Positions 19,149 through 32,075 of a stretch of DNA of 64,000 nt are shown here, in pieces. A program made the position numbers and the translations under genes. Under the pieces are notes generated by a model that was not told the origin of the DNA, did not search any database, and saw nothing but the letters and a program-made list of their open reading frames with translations. Source of the DNA: Urophycis tenuis (Eukaryota; Chordata; Actinopteri; Gadiformes; Phycidae). Each line of letters begins with the position of its first letter. Positions within the stretch are counted from its first letter, which is position 1. Where the stretch lies: positions 3,156,689-3,220,688 of the forward strand of contig JAXIVH010000037.1 of NCBI GenBank assembly GCA_036785325.1, read 5' to 3'.

Positions 19149-21912
19149 TTCGTTAGAGTTATCTCGATGACCCCCCCCACCTCATCCAACGACTCGGTAG
19201 TTGAATAGGGGATCAAAGGCAGTTGCACTCGCCAATATCTAGTCATCCGCAGCTCTCTTTTCCCATATTACCAAGAATGAAGTAAAACGAAATGGTTATC
19301 TGTCTTGTTGTGATATAACCGCTGATTTGGAGATATGGACTTGTTTTTCCTTTTCCCAAAGGTTTTCTTTGTTCCAAGATGAAGGTCAATCTAGTTTGAT
19401 TGAAGGTACTTCCAATGCATTGGTATATTTACTTATTTGAATAAAGACGAGTCACAGCTGGAGTGAGACTTTTCTTTTCCATTTCTATTTGAGTATAAAC
19501 GTGCTATCGAAATATTAGGACACGTCATCAGTAGTGGACCCTGGGATCATAGGGTGTTTCTGGCCATTGTCACTATACACCCTCACCCAAGGGAGGCCCC
19601 CCCGAGAGTGATCAATTCTCAAGGTGTGTCGTTTCCGAAATGGAATTGGTATTGGGTTTAAGCTTTTTCAAGGAGTGATCATTTGTTGAGGTAACGTCGA
19701 GGTAAGTAAAGGTAAGTAAAACACTTTTTAGGATACATTGTTTTGGTTATGGAGAGGAGGGGGCACATACTTACCCCCTGACCAGCACAAACCAGTTGTT
19801 AACACCGCTAGGTAGCCCTGGTTTGGCCAATCAGGGCCGGAGCTTGGTTCTTGTCCTCTGTTGGGTCCAGATGAACTAGCAGAAAACTGGGGTCACGAAG
19901 GACCGAGGCCAGCCGTGACAAAGCACTGCCTCCACGGTCCCCCAATGCAGCTATCCTCAGCGATGGGTGTCCAGACCTAGGAAAGACCAAGACCAGCCCC
20001 GACCAGCGGTGCCTTCCCAGTCGGTCCCAGGGTAGGAAAGGCCAAGGCCAGCCGCGACTAAGCACTGCCTCCCTGGCCCCTCCAGGACCCCATGCCGAAC
20101 AGCCTGTTAATAACAATTCCTGTGCCCCATACACCGCGCGACTACAGAGATTGTGTAGGAAGTTGACCTTAGAGAAGACTCAATGGCTTACTTTCCTCAC
20201 CCAAAACAACAATTTCTTGGGGTAGTCTATTCTCGCCGTAGGTACTTCGGTAATGGGTTTTTTTGTGAAAAGTTTTCCGGATGAAATGCATGCTGGGTAA
20301 TTGTCTTCTTCCTCCAATATGTCAAGTGTAGGTTAAGGTTAGGGTAGATTTAGGGGTAGAGTTAGCAGTTAACCTTAACGTTAGGTTTGAAGTAAATGGG
20401 AGGGGTTGCGGTTAGGGTTAAGGTTAGGGCTGAGGTTAGGGTTAGGTATAAGGTTACGGTTTAGGGTTAAGGTTAGGGTTAAGGTTAGGGTTACGGTTAG
20501 GGCTAAGGTTAGGGCTAAGGTTAGAGTAAGGGTTAGGGTTAGCGTTACGGTTAGGGTAAGGTTAGGGTTAGGGTTAGAGGTTAGGGGTTAGGGGTTAGGG
20601 TTAAGATGAGGGCTGAGGTTAGGGCTGAGGTTAGGGTTAGGTTTAAGGTTAGGGATAAGGATAGGGTTGGGGTTACGGCTGAGATTGGGGTTAAGGTTAG
20701 GGTTGAGGTTAGGGTTAGTGTTATGGATAAGGTTAGGTTAAGTGTTAGGGCCAAGGTTAGGGTTAAGGTTATGGTTAAGATTAGGGTTAGGGCTAGAATT
20801 AGGGTTAGGGCTAAGGTTAGGGTTAGGGTTATGGCTGAGGTTAGGGTTAAGGTTAGGTTTGAGGTTAGTGTTAAGGTTAGGGCCAAGGTTAGGGTTAGGG
20901 TTAAGGTTAGGGTTAGGGCTAAGGTAAGGGTTAGGGTTATGGCTGAGGCTAGGGTTAGGGCTAAAGTTAGGGCAAAGGTTAGAGTTAGGGTTAGCGTTAG
21001 AGTTAGGGTAGGGTTAGTGTTGGAGGTTAGGGTAGGCTTAGGGTTAGAGTTAGAGTAGGGGTTAGGGTTAGAGTTAGAGTAGGGGTTAGGGTTAGTGTTA
21101 AGGCTAAGGTTAGGGGTTGAGGTTAGTGTTAAGATTAGGGCCAAGGTAAGGGTTAGTGTTAGGGTTGAGTTAGGGTTAGGGCTAAGGTTAGGCCTATGGT
21201 TAGGGTTGGGGTTGAGGTTATCCCTAGGGTTAGAGTTAGAGCTAGAGATTGAGTAAGGTAGAGTCAAGGTGAGACAGTCTGTACGGACTGAACTCACCCC
21301 CGCCGGATCGGGCTAGTACACTCTATCTCCCACAACTCCCTCATTTCCATGAGGGAAGACAGGGGAGAAGAGATGGGAGGAGTATATATATTTAATATAT
21401 TTTTTTTTAGTAAATAAATACATCGAGAGACTCACAGCTGGAGTGGGTTTTAATCTTTGTATTCAAGGTTGTTCCTCCTCTTTTGATTCCTCGCTGGTGG
21501 TGCGTCGTCTCCACCTAGTGGTCGTTTTGTGAAGAAGAGTTATAGAAATAGAAATAGAAATACTCTATTGTTCCCAGGTTGGGAAATTGCATTAATAGGT
21601 AAGTAATAATAATAATAATAGGTAATTGCAATAGTTGGTAAGGTAATCTATATTTAATTTATTTATTTATATTTGTATATTTATTTAGTCTATTTATTTA
21701 TTCATTTTTGTTTATTTATTTATTTAGATAAAGAGGATCACAGCTGGAGTGAGTTTTTAGTCTTTGTGTTAAAGGCTGGTTGCCTTCTTTTGATTCTTCA
21801 GTGGTGGTCCATCGCCTCCATCTAGTGGTCGTTTTGTGAATAACAGTTGGTAAGGTAATATAAATGGGTTGTGTAGAGAGCCCGTTCTTTCGATGGCCCT
21901 GGCTCGGTTAGG
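19149..21912 (+). repeat. Macrosatellite unit 4, long (2,764 bp)
   Basis: Core 19149-20329, telomere-like block from 20330, L module (702-bp allele) 21211-21912. Carries GATATGGAC, GATGAAGG and TTTTTCAAGG like unit 1, from which it lies exactly 5,752 bp away. It differs from unit 1 in poly-T context (GGGTTTTTTTG). Confidence 0.95.
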
Positions 21913-23961
21913 TTCGTTAGAGTTATCTCGATGACCCCCCCCACCTCATCCAACGACTCGGTAGTTGAATAGGGGATCAAAGGCAGTGGCACTCGCCAAT
22001 ATCTAGTCATCCGCAGCTCTCTTTTCCCATATTACCAAGAATGAAGTAAAACGAAATGGTTATCTGTCTTGTTGTGATATAACCGCTGATTTGGAGATAT
22101 AGACTTGTTTTTCCTTTTCCCAAAGGTTTTCTTTGTTCCAAGATGGAGGTCAATCTAGTTTGATTGAAGGTACTTCCAATGCATTGGTATATTTACTTAT
22201 TTGAATAAAGACGAGTCACAGCTGGAGTGAGACTTTTCTTTTCCATTTCTATTTGAGTATAAACGTGCTATCGAAATATTAGGACACGTCATCAGTAGTG
22301 GACCCTGGGATCATAGGGTGTTTCTGGCCATTGTCACTATACACCCTCACCCAAGGGAGGCCCCCCCGAGAGTGATCAATTCTCAAGGTGTGTCGTTTCC
22401 GAAATGGAATTGGTATTGGGTTTAAGCTTTTTTAGGAGTGATCATTTGTTGAGGTAACGTCGAGGTAAGTAAAGGTAAGTAAAACACTTTTTAGGATACA
22501 TTGTTTTGGTTATGGAGAGGAGGGGGCACATACTTACCCCCTGACCAGCACAAACCAGTTGTTAACACCGCTAGGTAGCCCTGGTTTGGCCAATCAGGGC
22601 CGGAGCTTGGTTCTTGTCCTCTGTTGGGTCCAGATGAACTAGCAGAAAACTGGGGTCACGAAGGACCGAGGCCAGCCGTGACAAAGCACTGCCTCCACGG
22701 TCCCCCAATGCAGCTATCCTCAGCGATGGGTGTCCAGACCTAGGAAAGACCAAGACCAGCCCCGACCAGCGGTGCCTTCCCAGTCGGTCCCAGGGTAGGA
22801 AAGGCCAAGGCCAGCCGCGACTAAGCACTGCCTCCCTGGCCCCTCCAGGACCCCATGCCGAACAGCCTGTTAATAACAATTCCTGTGCCCCATACACCGC
22901 GCGACTACAGAGATTGTGTAGGAAGTTGACCTTAGAGAAGACTCAATGGCTTACTTTCCTCACCCAAAACAACAATTTCTTGGGGTAGTCTATTCTCGCC
23001 GTAGGTACTTCGGTAATGGGTTTTTTTGTGAAAAGTTTTCCGGATGAAATGCATGCTGGGTAATTGTCTTCTTCCTCCAATATGTCAAGTGTAGGTTAAG
23101 GTTAGGGTAGATTTAGGGGTAGAGTTAGCAGTTAACCTTAACGTTAGGTTTGAAGTAAATGGGAGGGGTTGCGGTTAGGGTTAAGGTTAGGGCTGAGGTT
23201 AGGGTTAGGTATAAGGTTACGGTTTAGGGTTAAGGTTAGGGTTAAGGTTAGGGTTACGGTTAGGGCTAAGGTTAGGGCTAAGGTTAGAGTAAGGGTTAGG
23301 GTTAGCGTTACGGTTAGGGTAAGGTTAGGGTTAGGGTTAGAGGTTAGGGGTTAGGGGTTAGGGTTAAGATGAGGGCTGAGGTTAGGGTTAGGTTTAAGGT
23401 TAGGGATAAGGTTAGGGTTGGGGTTACGGCTGAGATTGGGGTTAAGGTTAGGGTTGAGGTTAGGGTTAGTGTTATGGATAAGGTTAGGTTAAGTGTTAGG
23501 GCCAAGGTTAGGGTTAAGGTTATGGTTAAGATTAGGGTTAGGGCTAGAATTAGGGTTAGGGCTAAGGTTAGGGTTAGGGTTATGGCTGAGGTTAGGGTTA
23601 AGGTTAGGTTTGAGGTTAGTGTTAAGGTTAGGGCCAAGGTTAGGGTTAGGGTTAAGGTTAGGGTTAGGGCTAAGGTTAGGGTTAGGGTTATGGCTGAGGC
23701 TAGGGTTAGGGCTAAAGTTAGGGCAAAGGTTAGAGTTAGGGTTAGCGTTAGAGTTAGGGTAGGGTTAGTGTTGGAGGTTAGGGTAGGCTTAGGGTTAGAG
23801 TTAGAGTAGGGGTTAGGGTTAGAGTTAGAGTAAGGGTTAGGGTTAGTGTTAAGGCTAAGGTTAGGGGTTGAGGTTAGTGTTAAGATTAGGGCCAAGGTAA
23901 GGGTTAGTGTTAGGGTTGAGTTAGGGTTAGGGCTAAGGTTAGGCCTATGGTTAGGGTTGGG
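21913..23961 (+). repeat. Macrosatellite unit 5, short (2,049 bp)
   Basis: Core 21913-23092 and telomere-like block 23093-23961. Matches unit 2 at the 5,752-bp offset. A private CAGTGGCACTCG replaces CAGTTGCACTCG in the core near 21985. Confidence 0.95.
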
Positions 23962-26751
23962 TTCGTTAGAGTTATCTCGATGACCCCCCCCACCTCATCC
24001 AACGACTCGGTAGTTGAATAGGGGATCAAAGGCAGTTGCACTCGCCAATATCTAGTCATCCGCAGCTCTCTTTTCCCATATTACCAAGAATGAAGTAAAA
24101 CGAAATGGTTATCTGTCTTGTTGTGATATAACCGCTGATTTGGAGATATAGACTTGTTTTTCCTTTTCCCAAAGGTTTTCTTTGTTCCAAGATGGAGGTC
24201 AATCTAGTTTGATTGAAGGTACTTCCAATGCATTGGTATATTTACTTATTTGAATAAAGACGAGTCACAGCTGGAGTGAGACTTTTCTTTTCCATTTCTA
24301 TTTGAGTATAAACGTGCTATCGAAATATTAGGACACGTCATCAGTAGTGGACCCTGGGATCATAGGGTGTTTCTGGCCATTGTCACTATACACCCTCACC
24401 CAAGGGAGGCCCCCCCGAGAGTGATCAATTCTCAAGGTGTGTCGTTTCCGAAATGGAATTGGTATTGGGTTTAAGCTTTTTTAGGAGTGATCATTTGTTG
24501 AGGTAACGTCGAGGTAAGTAAAGGTAAGTAAAACACTTTTTAGGATACATTGTTTTGGTTATGGAGAGGAGGGGGCACATACTTACCCCCTGACCAGCAC
24601 AAACCAGTTGTTAACACCGCTAGGTAGCCCTGGTTTGGCCAATCAGGGCCGGAGCTTGGTTCTTGTCCTCTGTTGGGTCCAGATGAACTAGCAGAAAACT
24701 GGGGTCACGAAGGACCGAGGCCAGCCGTGACAAAGCACTGCCTCCACGGTCCCCCAATGCAGCTATCCTCAGCGATGGGTGTCCAGACCTAGGAAAGACC
24801 AAGACCAGCCCCGACCAGCGGTGCCTTCCCAGTCGGTCCCAGGGTAGGAAAGGCCAAGGCCAGCCGCGACTAAGCACTGCCTCCCTGGCCCCTCCAGGAC
24901 CCCATGCCGAACAGCCTGTTAATAACAATTCCTGTGCCCCATACACCGCGCGACTACAGAGATTGTGTAGGAAGTTGACCTTAGAGAAGACTCAATGGCT
25001 TACTTTCCTCACCCAAAACAACAATTTCTTGGGGTAGTCTATTCTCGCCGTAGGTACTTCGGTAATGGGTTTTTTTGTGAAAAGTTTTCCGGATGAAATG
25101 CATGCTGGGTAATTGTCTTCTTCCTCCAATATGTCAAGTGTAGGTTAAGGTTAGGGTAGATTTAGGGGTAGAGTTAGCAGTTAACCTTAACGTTAGGTTT
25201 GAAGTAAATGGGAGGGGTTACGGTTAGGGTTAAGGTTAGGGCTGAGGTTAGGGTTAGGTATAAGGTTACGGTTTAGGGTTAAGGTTAGGGTTAAGGTTAG
25301 GGTTACGGTTAGGGCTAAGGTTAGGGCTAAGGTTAGAGTAAGGGTTAGGGTTAGCGTTACGGTTAGGGTAAGGTTAGGGTTAGGGTTAGAGGTTAGGGGT
25401 TAGGGGTTAGGGTTAAGATGAGGGCTGAGGTTAGGGTTAAGGTTAGGGCTGAGGTTAGGGTTAGGTTTAAGGTTAGGGATAAGGATAGGGTTGAGGTTAC
25501 GGCTGAGATTGGGGTTAAGGTTAGGGTTGAGGTTAGGGTTAGTGTTATGGATAAGGTTAGGTTAAGTGTTAGGGCCAAGGTTAGGGTTAAGGTTATGGTT
25601 AAGATTAGGGTTAGGGCTAGAATTAGGGTTAGGGCTAAGGTTAGGGTTAGGGTTATGGCTGAGGTTAGGGTTAAGGTTAGGTTTGAGGTTAGTGTTAAGG
25701 TTAGGGCCAAGGTTAGGGTTAGGGTTAAGGTTAGGGTTAGGGCTAAGGTAAGGGTTAGGGTTATGGCTGAGGCTAGGGTTAGGGCTAAAGTTAGGGCAAA
25801 GGTTAGAGTTAGGGTTAGCGTTAGCGTTAGAGTTAGGGTAGGGTTAGTGTTGGAGGTTAGGGTAGGCTTAGGGTTAGAGTTAGAGTAGGGGTTAGGGTTA
25901 GAGTTAGAGTAGGGCTTAGGGTTAGTGTTAAGGCTAAGGTTAGGGGTTGAGGTTAGTGTTAAGATTAGGGCCAAGGTAAGGGTTAGTGTTAGGGTTAAGT
26001 TAGGGTTAGGGCTAAGGTTAGGCCTATGGTTAGGGTTGGGGTTGAGGTTATCCCTAGGGTTAGAGTTAGAGCTAGAGATTGAGGAAGGTAGGTTCAAGGT
26101 GAGACAGTCTGTACGGACTGAACTCACCCCCGCCGGATCGGGCTAGTACACTCTATCTCCCCCAACTCCCTCATTTCCATGAGGGAAGACAGGGGAGAAG
26201 AGATGGGAGGAGTATATATATTTAATATATATTTTTTTAGTTAATAAATACATCGAGAGACTCACAGCTGGAGTGGGTTTTAATCTTTGTATTCAAGGTT
26301 GTTCCTCCTCTTTTGATTCCTCGCTGGTGGTGCGTCGTCTCCACCTAGTGGTCGTTTTGTGAAGAAGAGTTATAGAAATAGAAATAGAAATACTCTATTG
26401 TTCCCAGGTTGGGAAATTGCATTAATAGGTAAGTAATAATAATAATAACAATAATAATAGGTAATTGCAATAGTTGGTAAGGTAATCTATATTTGATTTA
26501 TTTATTTATATTTGTATATTTATTTAGTCTATTTATTTATTCATTTTTGTTTATTTATTTATTTAGATAAAGAGGATCACAGCTGGAGTGAGTTTTTAGT
26601 CTTTGTGTTAAAGGCTGGTTGCCTTCTTTTGATTCTTCAGTGGTGGTCCATCGCCTCCATCTAGTGGTCGTTTTGTGAATAACAGTTGGTAAGGTAATAT
26701 AAATGGGTTGTGTAGAGAGCCCGTTCTTTCGATGGCCCTGGCTCGGTTAGG
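23962..26751 (+). repeat. Macrosatellite unit 6, long (2,790 bp)
   Basis: Core 23962-25141, telomere-like block from 25142, L module (711-bp allele) 26041-26751. The block begins GGAGGGGTTACGG (most units read TTGCGG) and contains GATAGGGTTGAGG, variants shared with units 11 and 21. An extra TTAGCG hexamer is present near 25815. The L module carries CTCCCCCAACTCC where others read CTCCCACAACTCC. It is the longest unit. Confidence 0.95.
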
Positions 26752-28815
26752 TTCGTTAGAGTTATCTCGATGACCCCCCCCCCACCTCATCCAACGACTC
26801 GGTAGTTGAATAGGGGATCAAAGGCAGTTGCACTCGCCAATATCTAGTCATCCGCAGCTCTCTTTTCCCATATTACCAAGAATGAAGTAAAACGAAATGG
26901 TTATCTGTCTTGTTGTGATATAACCGCTGATTTGGAGATATAGACTTGTTTTTCCTTTTCCCAAAGGTTTTCTTTGTTCCAAGATGAAGGTCAATCTAGT
27001 TTGATTGAAGGTACTTCCAATGCATTGGTATATTTACTTATTTGAATAAAGACGAGTCACAGCTGGAGTGAGACTTTTCTTTTCCATTTCTATTTGAGTA
27101 TAAACGTGCTATCGAAATATTAGGACACGTCATCAGTAGTGGACCCTGGGATCATAGGGTGTTTCTGGCCATTGTCACTATACACCCTCACCCAAGGGAG
27201 GCCCCCCCGAGAGTGATCAATTCTCAAGGTGTGTCGTTTCCGAAATGGAATTGGTATTGGGTTTAAGCTTTTTCAAGGAGTGATCATTTGTTGAGGTAAC
27301 GTCGAGGTAAGTAAAGGTAAGTAAAACACTTTTTAGGATACATTGTTTTGGTTATGGAGAGGAGGGGGCACATACTTACCCCCTGACCAGCACAAACCAG
27401 TTGTTAACACCGCTAGGTAGCCCTGGTTTGGCCAATCAGGGCCGGAGCTTGGTTCTTGTCCTCTGTTGGGTCCAGATGAACTAGCAGAAAACTGGGGTCA
27501 CGAAGGACCGAGGCCAGCCGTGACAAAGCACTGCCTCCACGGTCCCCCAATGCAGCTATCCTCAGCGATGGGTGTCCAGACCTAGGAAAGACCAAGACCA
27601 GCCCCGACCAGCGGTGCCTTCCCAGTCGGTCCCAGGGTAGGAAAGGCCAAGGCCAGCCGCGACTAAGCACTGCCTCCCTGGCCCCTCCAGGACCCCATGC
27701 CGAACAGCCTGTTAATAACAATTCCTGTGCCCCATACACCGCGCGACTACAGAGATTGTGTAGGAAGTTGACCTTAGAGAAGACTCAATGGCTTACTTTC
27801 CTCACCCAAAACAACAATTTCTTGGGGTAGTCTATTCTCGCCGTAGGTACTTCGGTAATGGTTTTTTTTGTGAAAAGTTTTCCGGATGAAATGCATGCTG
27901 GGTAATTGTCTTCTTCCTCCAATATGTCAAGTGTAGGTTAAGGTTAGGGTAGATTTAGGGGTAGAGTTAGCAGTTAACCTTAACGTTAGGTTTGAAGTAA
28001 ATGGGAGGGGTTGCGGTTAGGGTTAAGGTTAGGGCTGAGGTTAGGGTTAGGTATAAGGTTACGGTTTAGGGTTAAGGTTAGGGTTAAGGTTAGGGTTACG
28101 GTTAGGGCTAAGGTTAGGGCTAAGGTTAGAGTAAGGGTTAGGGTTAGCGTTACGGTTAGGGTAAGGTTAGGGTTAGGGTTAGAGGTTAGGGGTTAGGGGT
28201 TAGGGTTAAGATGAGGGCTGAGGTTAGGGCTGAGGTTAGGGTTAGGTTTAAGGTTAGGGATAAGGATAGGGTTGGGGTTACGGCTGAGATTGGGGTTAAG
28301 GTTAGGGTTGAGGTTAGGGTTAGTGTTATGGATAAGGTTAGGTTAAGTGTTAGGGCCAAGGTTAGGGTTAAGGTTATGGTTAAGATTAGGGTTAGGGCTA
28401 GAATTAGGGTTAGGGCTAAGGTTAGGGTTAGGGTTATGGCTGAGGTTAGGGTTAAGGTTAGGTTTGAGGTTAGTGTTAAGGTTAGGGCCAAGGTTAGGGT
28501 TAGGGTTAAGGTTAGGGTTAGGGCTAAGGTAAGGGTTAGGGTTATGGCTGAGGCTAGGGTTAGGGCTAAAGTTAGGGTAAAGGTTAGAGTTAGGGTTAGC
28601 GTTAGAGTTAGGGTAGGGTTAGTGTTGGAGGTTAGGGTAGGCTTAGGGTTAGAGTTAGAGTAGGGGTTAGGGTTAGAGTTAGAGTAGGGGTTAGGGTTAG
28701 TGTTAAGGCTAAGGTTAGGGGTTGAGGTTAGTGTTAAGATTAGGGCCAAGGTAAGGGTTAGTGTTAGGGTTGAGTTAGGGTTAGGGCTAAGGTTAGGCCT
28801 ATGGTTAGGGTTGGG
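26752..28815 (+). repeat. Macrosatellite unit 7, short (2,064 bp)
   Basis: Core 26752-27934 and telomere-like block 27935-28815. The poly-C run in GACCCC...ACCTC is longer than usual, and the core carries GATGAAGG and TTCAAGG. This core type recurs only in unit 14, and the preceding L modules of units 6 and 13 also match, so units 6-7 and 13-14 share an origin. Confidence 0.95.
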
Positions 28816-30894
28816 TTCGTTAGAGTTATCTCGATGACCCCCCCCACCTCATCCAACGACTCGGTAGTTGAATAGGGGATCAAAGGCAGTTGCACTCGCC
28901 AATATCTAGTCATCCGCAGCTCTCTTTTCCCATATTACCAAGAATGAAGTAAAACGAAATGGTTATCTGTCTTGTTGTGATATAACCGCTGATTTGGAGA
29001 TATAGACTTGTTTTTCCTTTTCCCAAAGGTTTTCTTTGTTCCAAGATGGAGGTCAATCTAGTTTGATTGAAGGTACTTCCAATGCATTGGTATATTTACT
29101 TATTTGAATAAAGACGAGTCACAGCTGGAGTGAGACTTTTCTTTTCCATTTCTATTTGAGTATAAACGTGCTATCGAAATATTAGGACACGTCATCAGTA
29201 GTGGACCCTGGGATCATAGGGTGTTTCTGGCCATTGTCACTATACACCCTCACCCAAGGGAGGCCCCCCCGAGAGTGATCAATTCTCAAGGTGTGTCGTT
29301 TCCGAAATGGAATTGGTATTGGGTTTAAGCTTTTTTAGGAGTGATCATTTGTTGAGGTAACGTCGAGGTAAGTAAAGGTAAGTAAAACACTTTTTAGGAT
29401 ACATTGTTTTGGTTATGGAGAGGAGGGGGCACATACTTACCCCCTGACCAGCACAAACCAGTTGTTAACACCGCTAGGTAGCCCTGGTTTGGCCAATCAG
29501 GGCCGGAGCTTGGTTCTTGTCCTCTGTTGGGTCCAGATGAACTAGCAGAAAACTGGGGTCACGAAGGACCGAGGCCAGCCGTGACAAAGCACTGCCTCCA
29601 CGGTCCCCCAATGCAGCTATCCTCAGCGATGGGTGTCCAGACCTAGGAAAGACCAAGACCAGCCCCGACCAGCGGTGCCTTCCCAGTCGGTCCCAGGGTA
29701 GGAAAGGCCAAGGCCAGCCGCGACTAAGCACTGCCTCCCTGGCCCCTCCAGGACCCCATGCCGAACAGCCTGTTAATAACAATTCCTGTGCCCCATACAC
29801 CGCGCGACTACAGAGATTGTGTAGGAAGTTGACCTTAGAGAAGACTCAATGGCTTACTTTCCTCACCCAAAACAACAATTTCTTGGGGTAGTCTATTCTC
29901 GCCGTAGGTACTTCGGTAATGGTTTTTTTTGTGAAAAGTTTTCCGGATGAAATGCATGCTGGGTAATTGTCTTCTTCCTCCAATATGTCAAGTGTAGGTT
30001 AAGGTTAGGGTAGATTTAGGGGTAGAGTTAGCAGTTAACCTTAACGTTAGGTTTGAAGTAAATGGGAGGGGTTGCGGTTAGGGTTAAGGTTAGGGCTGAG
30101 GTTAGGGTTAGGTATAAGGTTACGGTTTAGGGTTAAGGTTAGGGTTAAGGTTAGGGTTACGGTTAGGGCTAAGGTTAGGGCTAAGGTTAGAGTAAGGGTT
30201 AGGGTTAGCGTTACGGTTAGGGTAAGGTTAGGGTTAGGGTTAGAGGTTAGGGGTTAGGGGTTAGGGTTAAGATGAGGGCTGAGGTTAGGGTTAAGGTTAG
30301 GGCTGAGGTTAGGGTTAGGTTTAAGGTTAGGGATAAGGATAGGGTTGGGGTTACGGCTGAGATTGGGGTTAAGGTTAGGGTTGAGGTTAGGGTTAGTGTT
30401 ATGGATAAGGTTAGGTTAAGTGTTAGGGCCAAGGTTAGGGTTAAGGTTATGGTTAAGATTAGGGTTAGGGCTAGAATTAGGGTTAGGGCTAAGGTTAGGG
30501 TTAGGGTTATGGCTGAGGTTAGGGTTAAGGTTAGGTTTGAGGTTAGTGTTAAGGTTAGGGCCAAGGTTAGGGTTAGGGTTAAGGTTAGGGTTAGGGCTAA
30601 GGTAAGGGTTAGGGTTATGGCTGAGGCTAGGGTTAGGGCTAAAGTTAGGGCAAAGGTTAGAGTTAGGGTTAGCGTTAGCGTTAGAGTTAGGGTAGGGTTA
30701 GTGTTGGAGGTTAGGGTAGGCTTAGGGTTAGAGTTAGAGTAGGGGTTAGGGTTAGAGTTAGAATAGGGGTTAGGGTTAGTGTTAAGGCTAAGGTTAGGGG
30801 TTGAGGTTAGTGTTAAGATTAGGGCCAAGGTAAGGGTTAGTGTTAGGGTTGAGTTAGGGTTAGGGCTAAGGTTAGGCCTATGGTTAGGGTTGGG
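28816..30894 (+). repeat. Macrosatellite unit 8, short (2,079 bp)
   Basis: Core 28816-29995 and telomere-like block 29996-30894. It includes the extra TTAGCG hexamer also seen in unit 6 and a private GTTAGAATAGGGG. No L module. Confidence 0.95.
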
Positions 30895-31199
30895 TTCGTT
30901 AGAGTTATCTCGATGACCCCCCCCCACCTCATCCAACGACTCGGTAGTTGAATAGGGGATCAAAGGCAGTTGCACTCGCCAATATCTAGTCATCCGCAGC
31001 TCTCTTTTCCCATATTACCAAGAATGAAGTAAAACGAAATGGTTATCTGTCTTGTTGTGATATAACCGCTGATTTGGAGATATAGACTTGTTTTTCCTTT
31101 TCCCAAAGGTTTTCTTTGTTCCAAGATGGAGGTCAATCTAGTTTGATTGAAGGTACTTCCAATGCATTGGTATATTTACTTATTTGAATAAAGACGAGT

Positions 31200-31212
31200 C
31201 ACAGCTGGAGTG
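31200..31212. repeat. CACAGCTGGAGTG motif, core copy
   Basis: First of three related motifs in long units. It is preceded by GAATAAAGACGAGT and followed by AGACTTTT. The two other copies lie in the L module at 33191-33203 and 33506-33518. Shared context: an AATAAA or GATAAA-like hexamer, about ten bases, CACAGCTGGAGTG, then a T-rich tract. Described here for unit 9; it recurs in every full core. Confidence 0.85.
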
Positions 31213-31642
31213 AGACTTTTCTTTTCCATTTCTATTTTAGTATAAACGTGCTATCGAAATATTAGGACACGTCATCAGTAGTGGACCCTGGGATCATAGG
31301 GTGTTTCTGGCCATTGTCACTATACACCCTCACCCAAGGGAGGCCCCCCCGAGAGTGATCAATTCTCAAGGTGTGTCGTTTCCGAAATGGAATTGGTATT
31401 GGGTTTAAGCTTTTTTAGGAGTGATCATTTGTTGAGGTAACGTCGAGGTAAGTAAAGGTAAGTAAAACACTTTTTAGGATACATTGTTTTGGTTATGGAG
31501 AGGAGGGGGCACATACTTACCCCCTGACCAGCACAAACCAGTTGTTAACACCGCTAGGTAGCCCTGGTTTGGCCAATCAGGGCCGGAGCTTGGTTCTTGT
31601 CCTCTGTTGGGTCCAGATGAACTAGCAGAAAACTGGGGTCAC

Positions 31643-31835
31643 GAAGGACCGAGGCCAGCCGTGACAAAGCACTGCCTCCACGGTCCCCCAATGCAGCTAT
31701 CCTCAGCGATGGGTGTCCAGACCTAGGAAAGACCAAGACCAGCCCCGACCAGCGGTGCCTTCCCAGTCGGTCCCAGGGTAGGAAAGGCCAAGGCCAGCCG
31801 CGACTAAGCACTGCCTCCCTGGCCCCTCCAGGACC
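31643..31835. repeat. GC-rich triplicated motif of about 50 bp in the core
   Basis: Three related stretches begin at 31643 (GAAGGACCGAGGCCAGCC), 31726 (GGAAAGACCAAGACCAGCC) and 31781 (GGAAAGGCCAAGGCCAGCC). Each continues with a CGAC/TGAC...GCACTGCCTCC-type segment and ends in CCCC or GGTCCC. This internal repetition explains why the minus strand stays open for 108 codons here. Described for unit 9; the same triplet lies in every full unit. Confidence 0.8.
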
Positions 31836-32033
31836 CCATGCCGAACAGCCTGTTAATAACAATTCCTGTGCCCCATACACCGCGCGACTACAGAGATTGT
31901 GTAGGAAGTTGACCTTAGAGAAGACTCAATGGCTTACTTTCCTCACCCAAAACAACAATTTCTTGGGGTAGTCTATTCTCGCCGTAGGTACTTCGGTAAT
32001 GGGTTTTTTTGTGAAAAGTTTTCCGGATGAAAT

Positions 32034-32045
32034 GCATGCTGGGTA
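32034..32045 (-). promoter_or_regulatory. ZNF143/SBS-like TACCCAGCATGC motif
   Basis: On the minus strand the core reads AATTACCCAGCATGCATTTC, close to the known ZNF143 (Staf) binding consensus built on CCCA-NN-ATGC. The motif lies about 30 bp before the telomere-like block in every unit, for example 12749-12760 in unit 0 and 14536-14547 in unit 1. Whether it is bound is unknown; one such match can arise by chance, and the copies are not independent. Confidence 0.4.
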
Positions 32046-32075
32046 ATTGTCTTCTTCCTCCAATATGTCAAGTGT

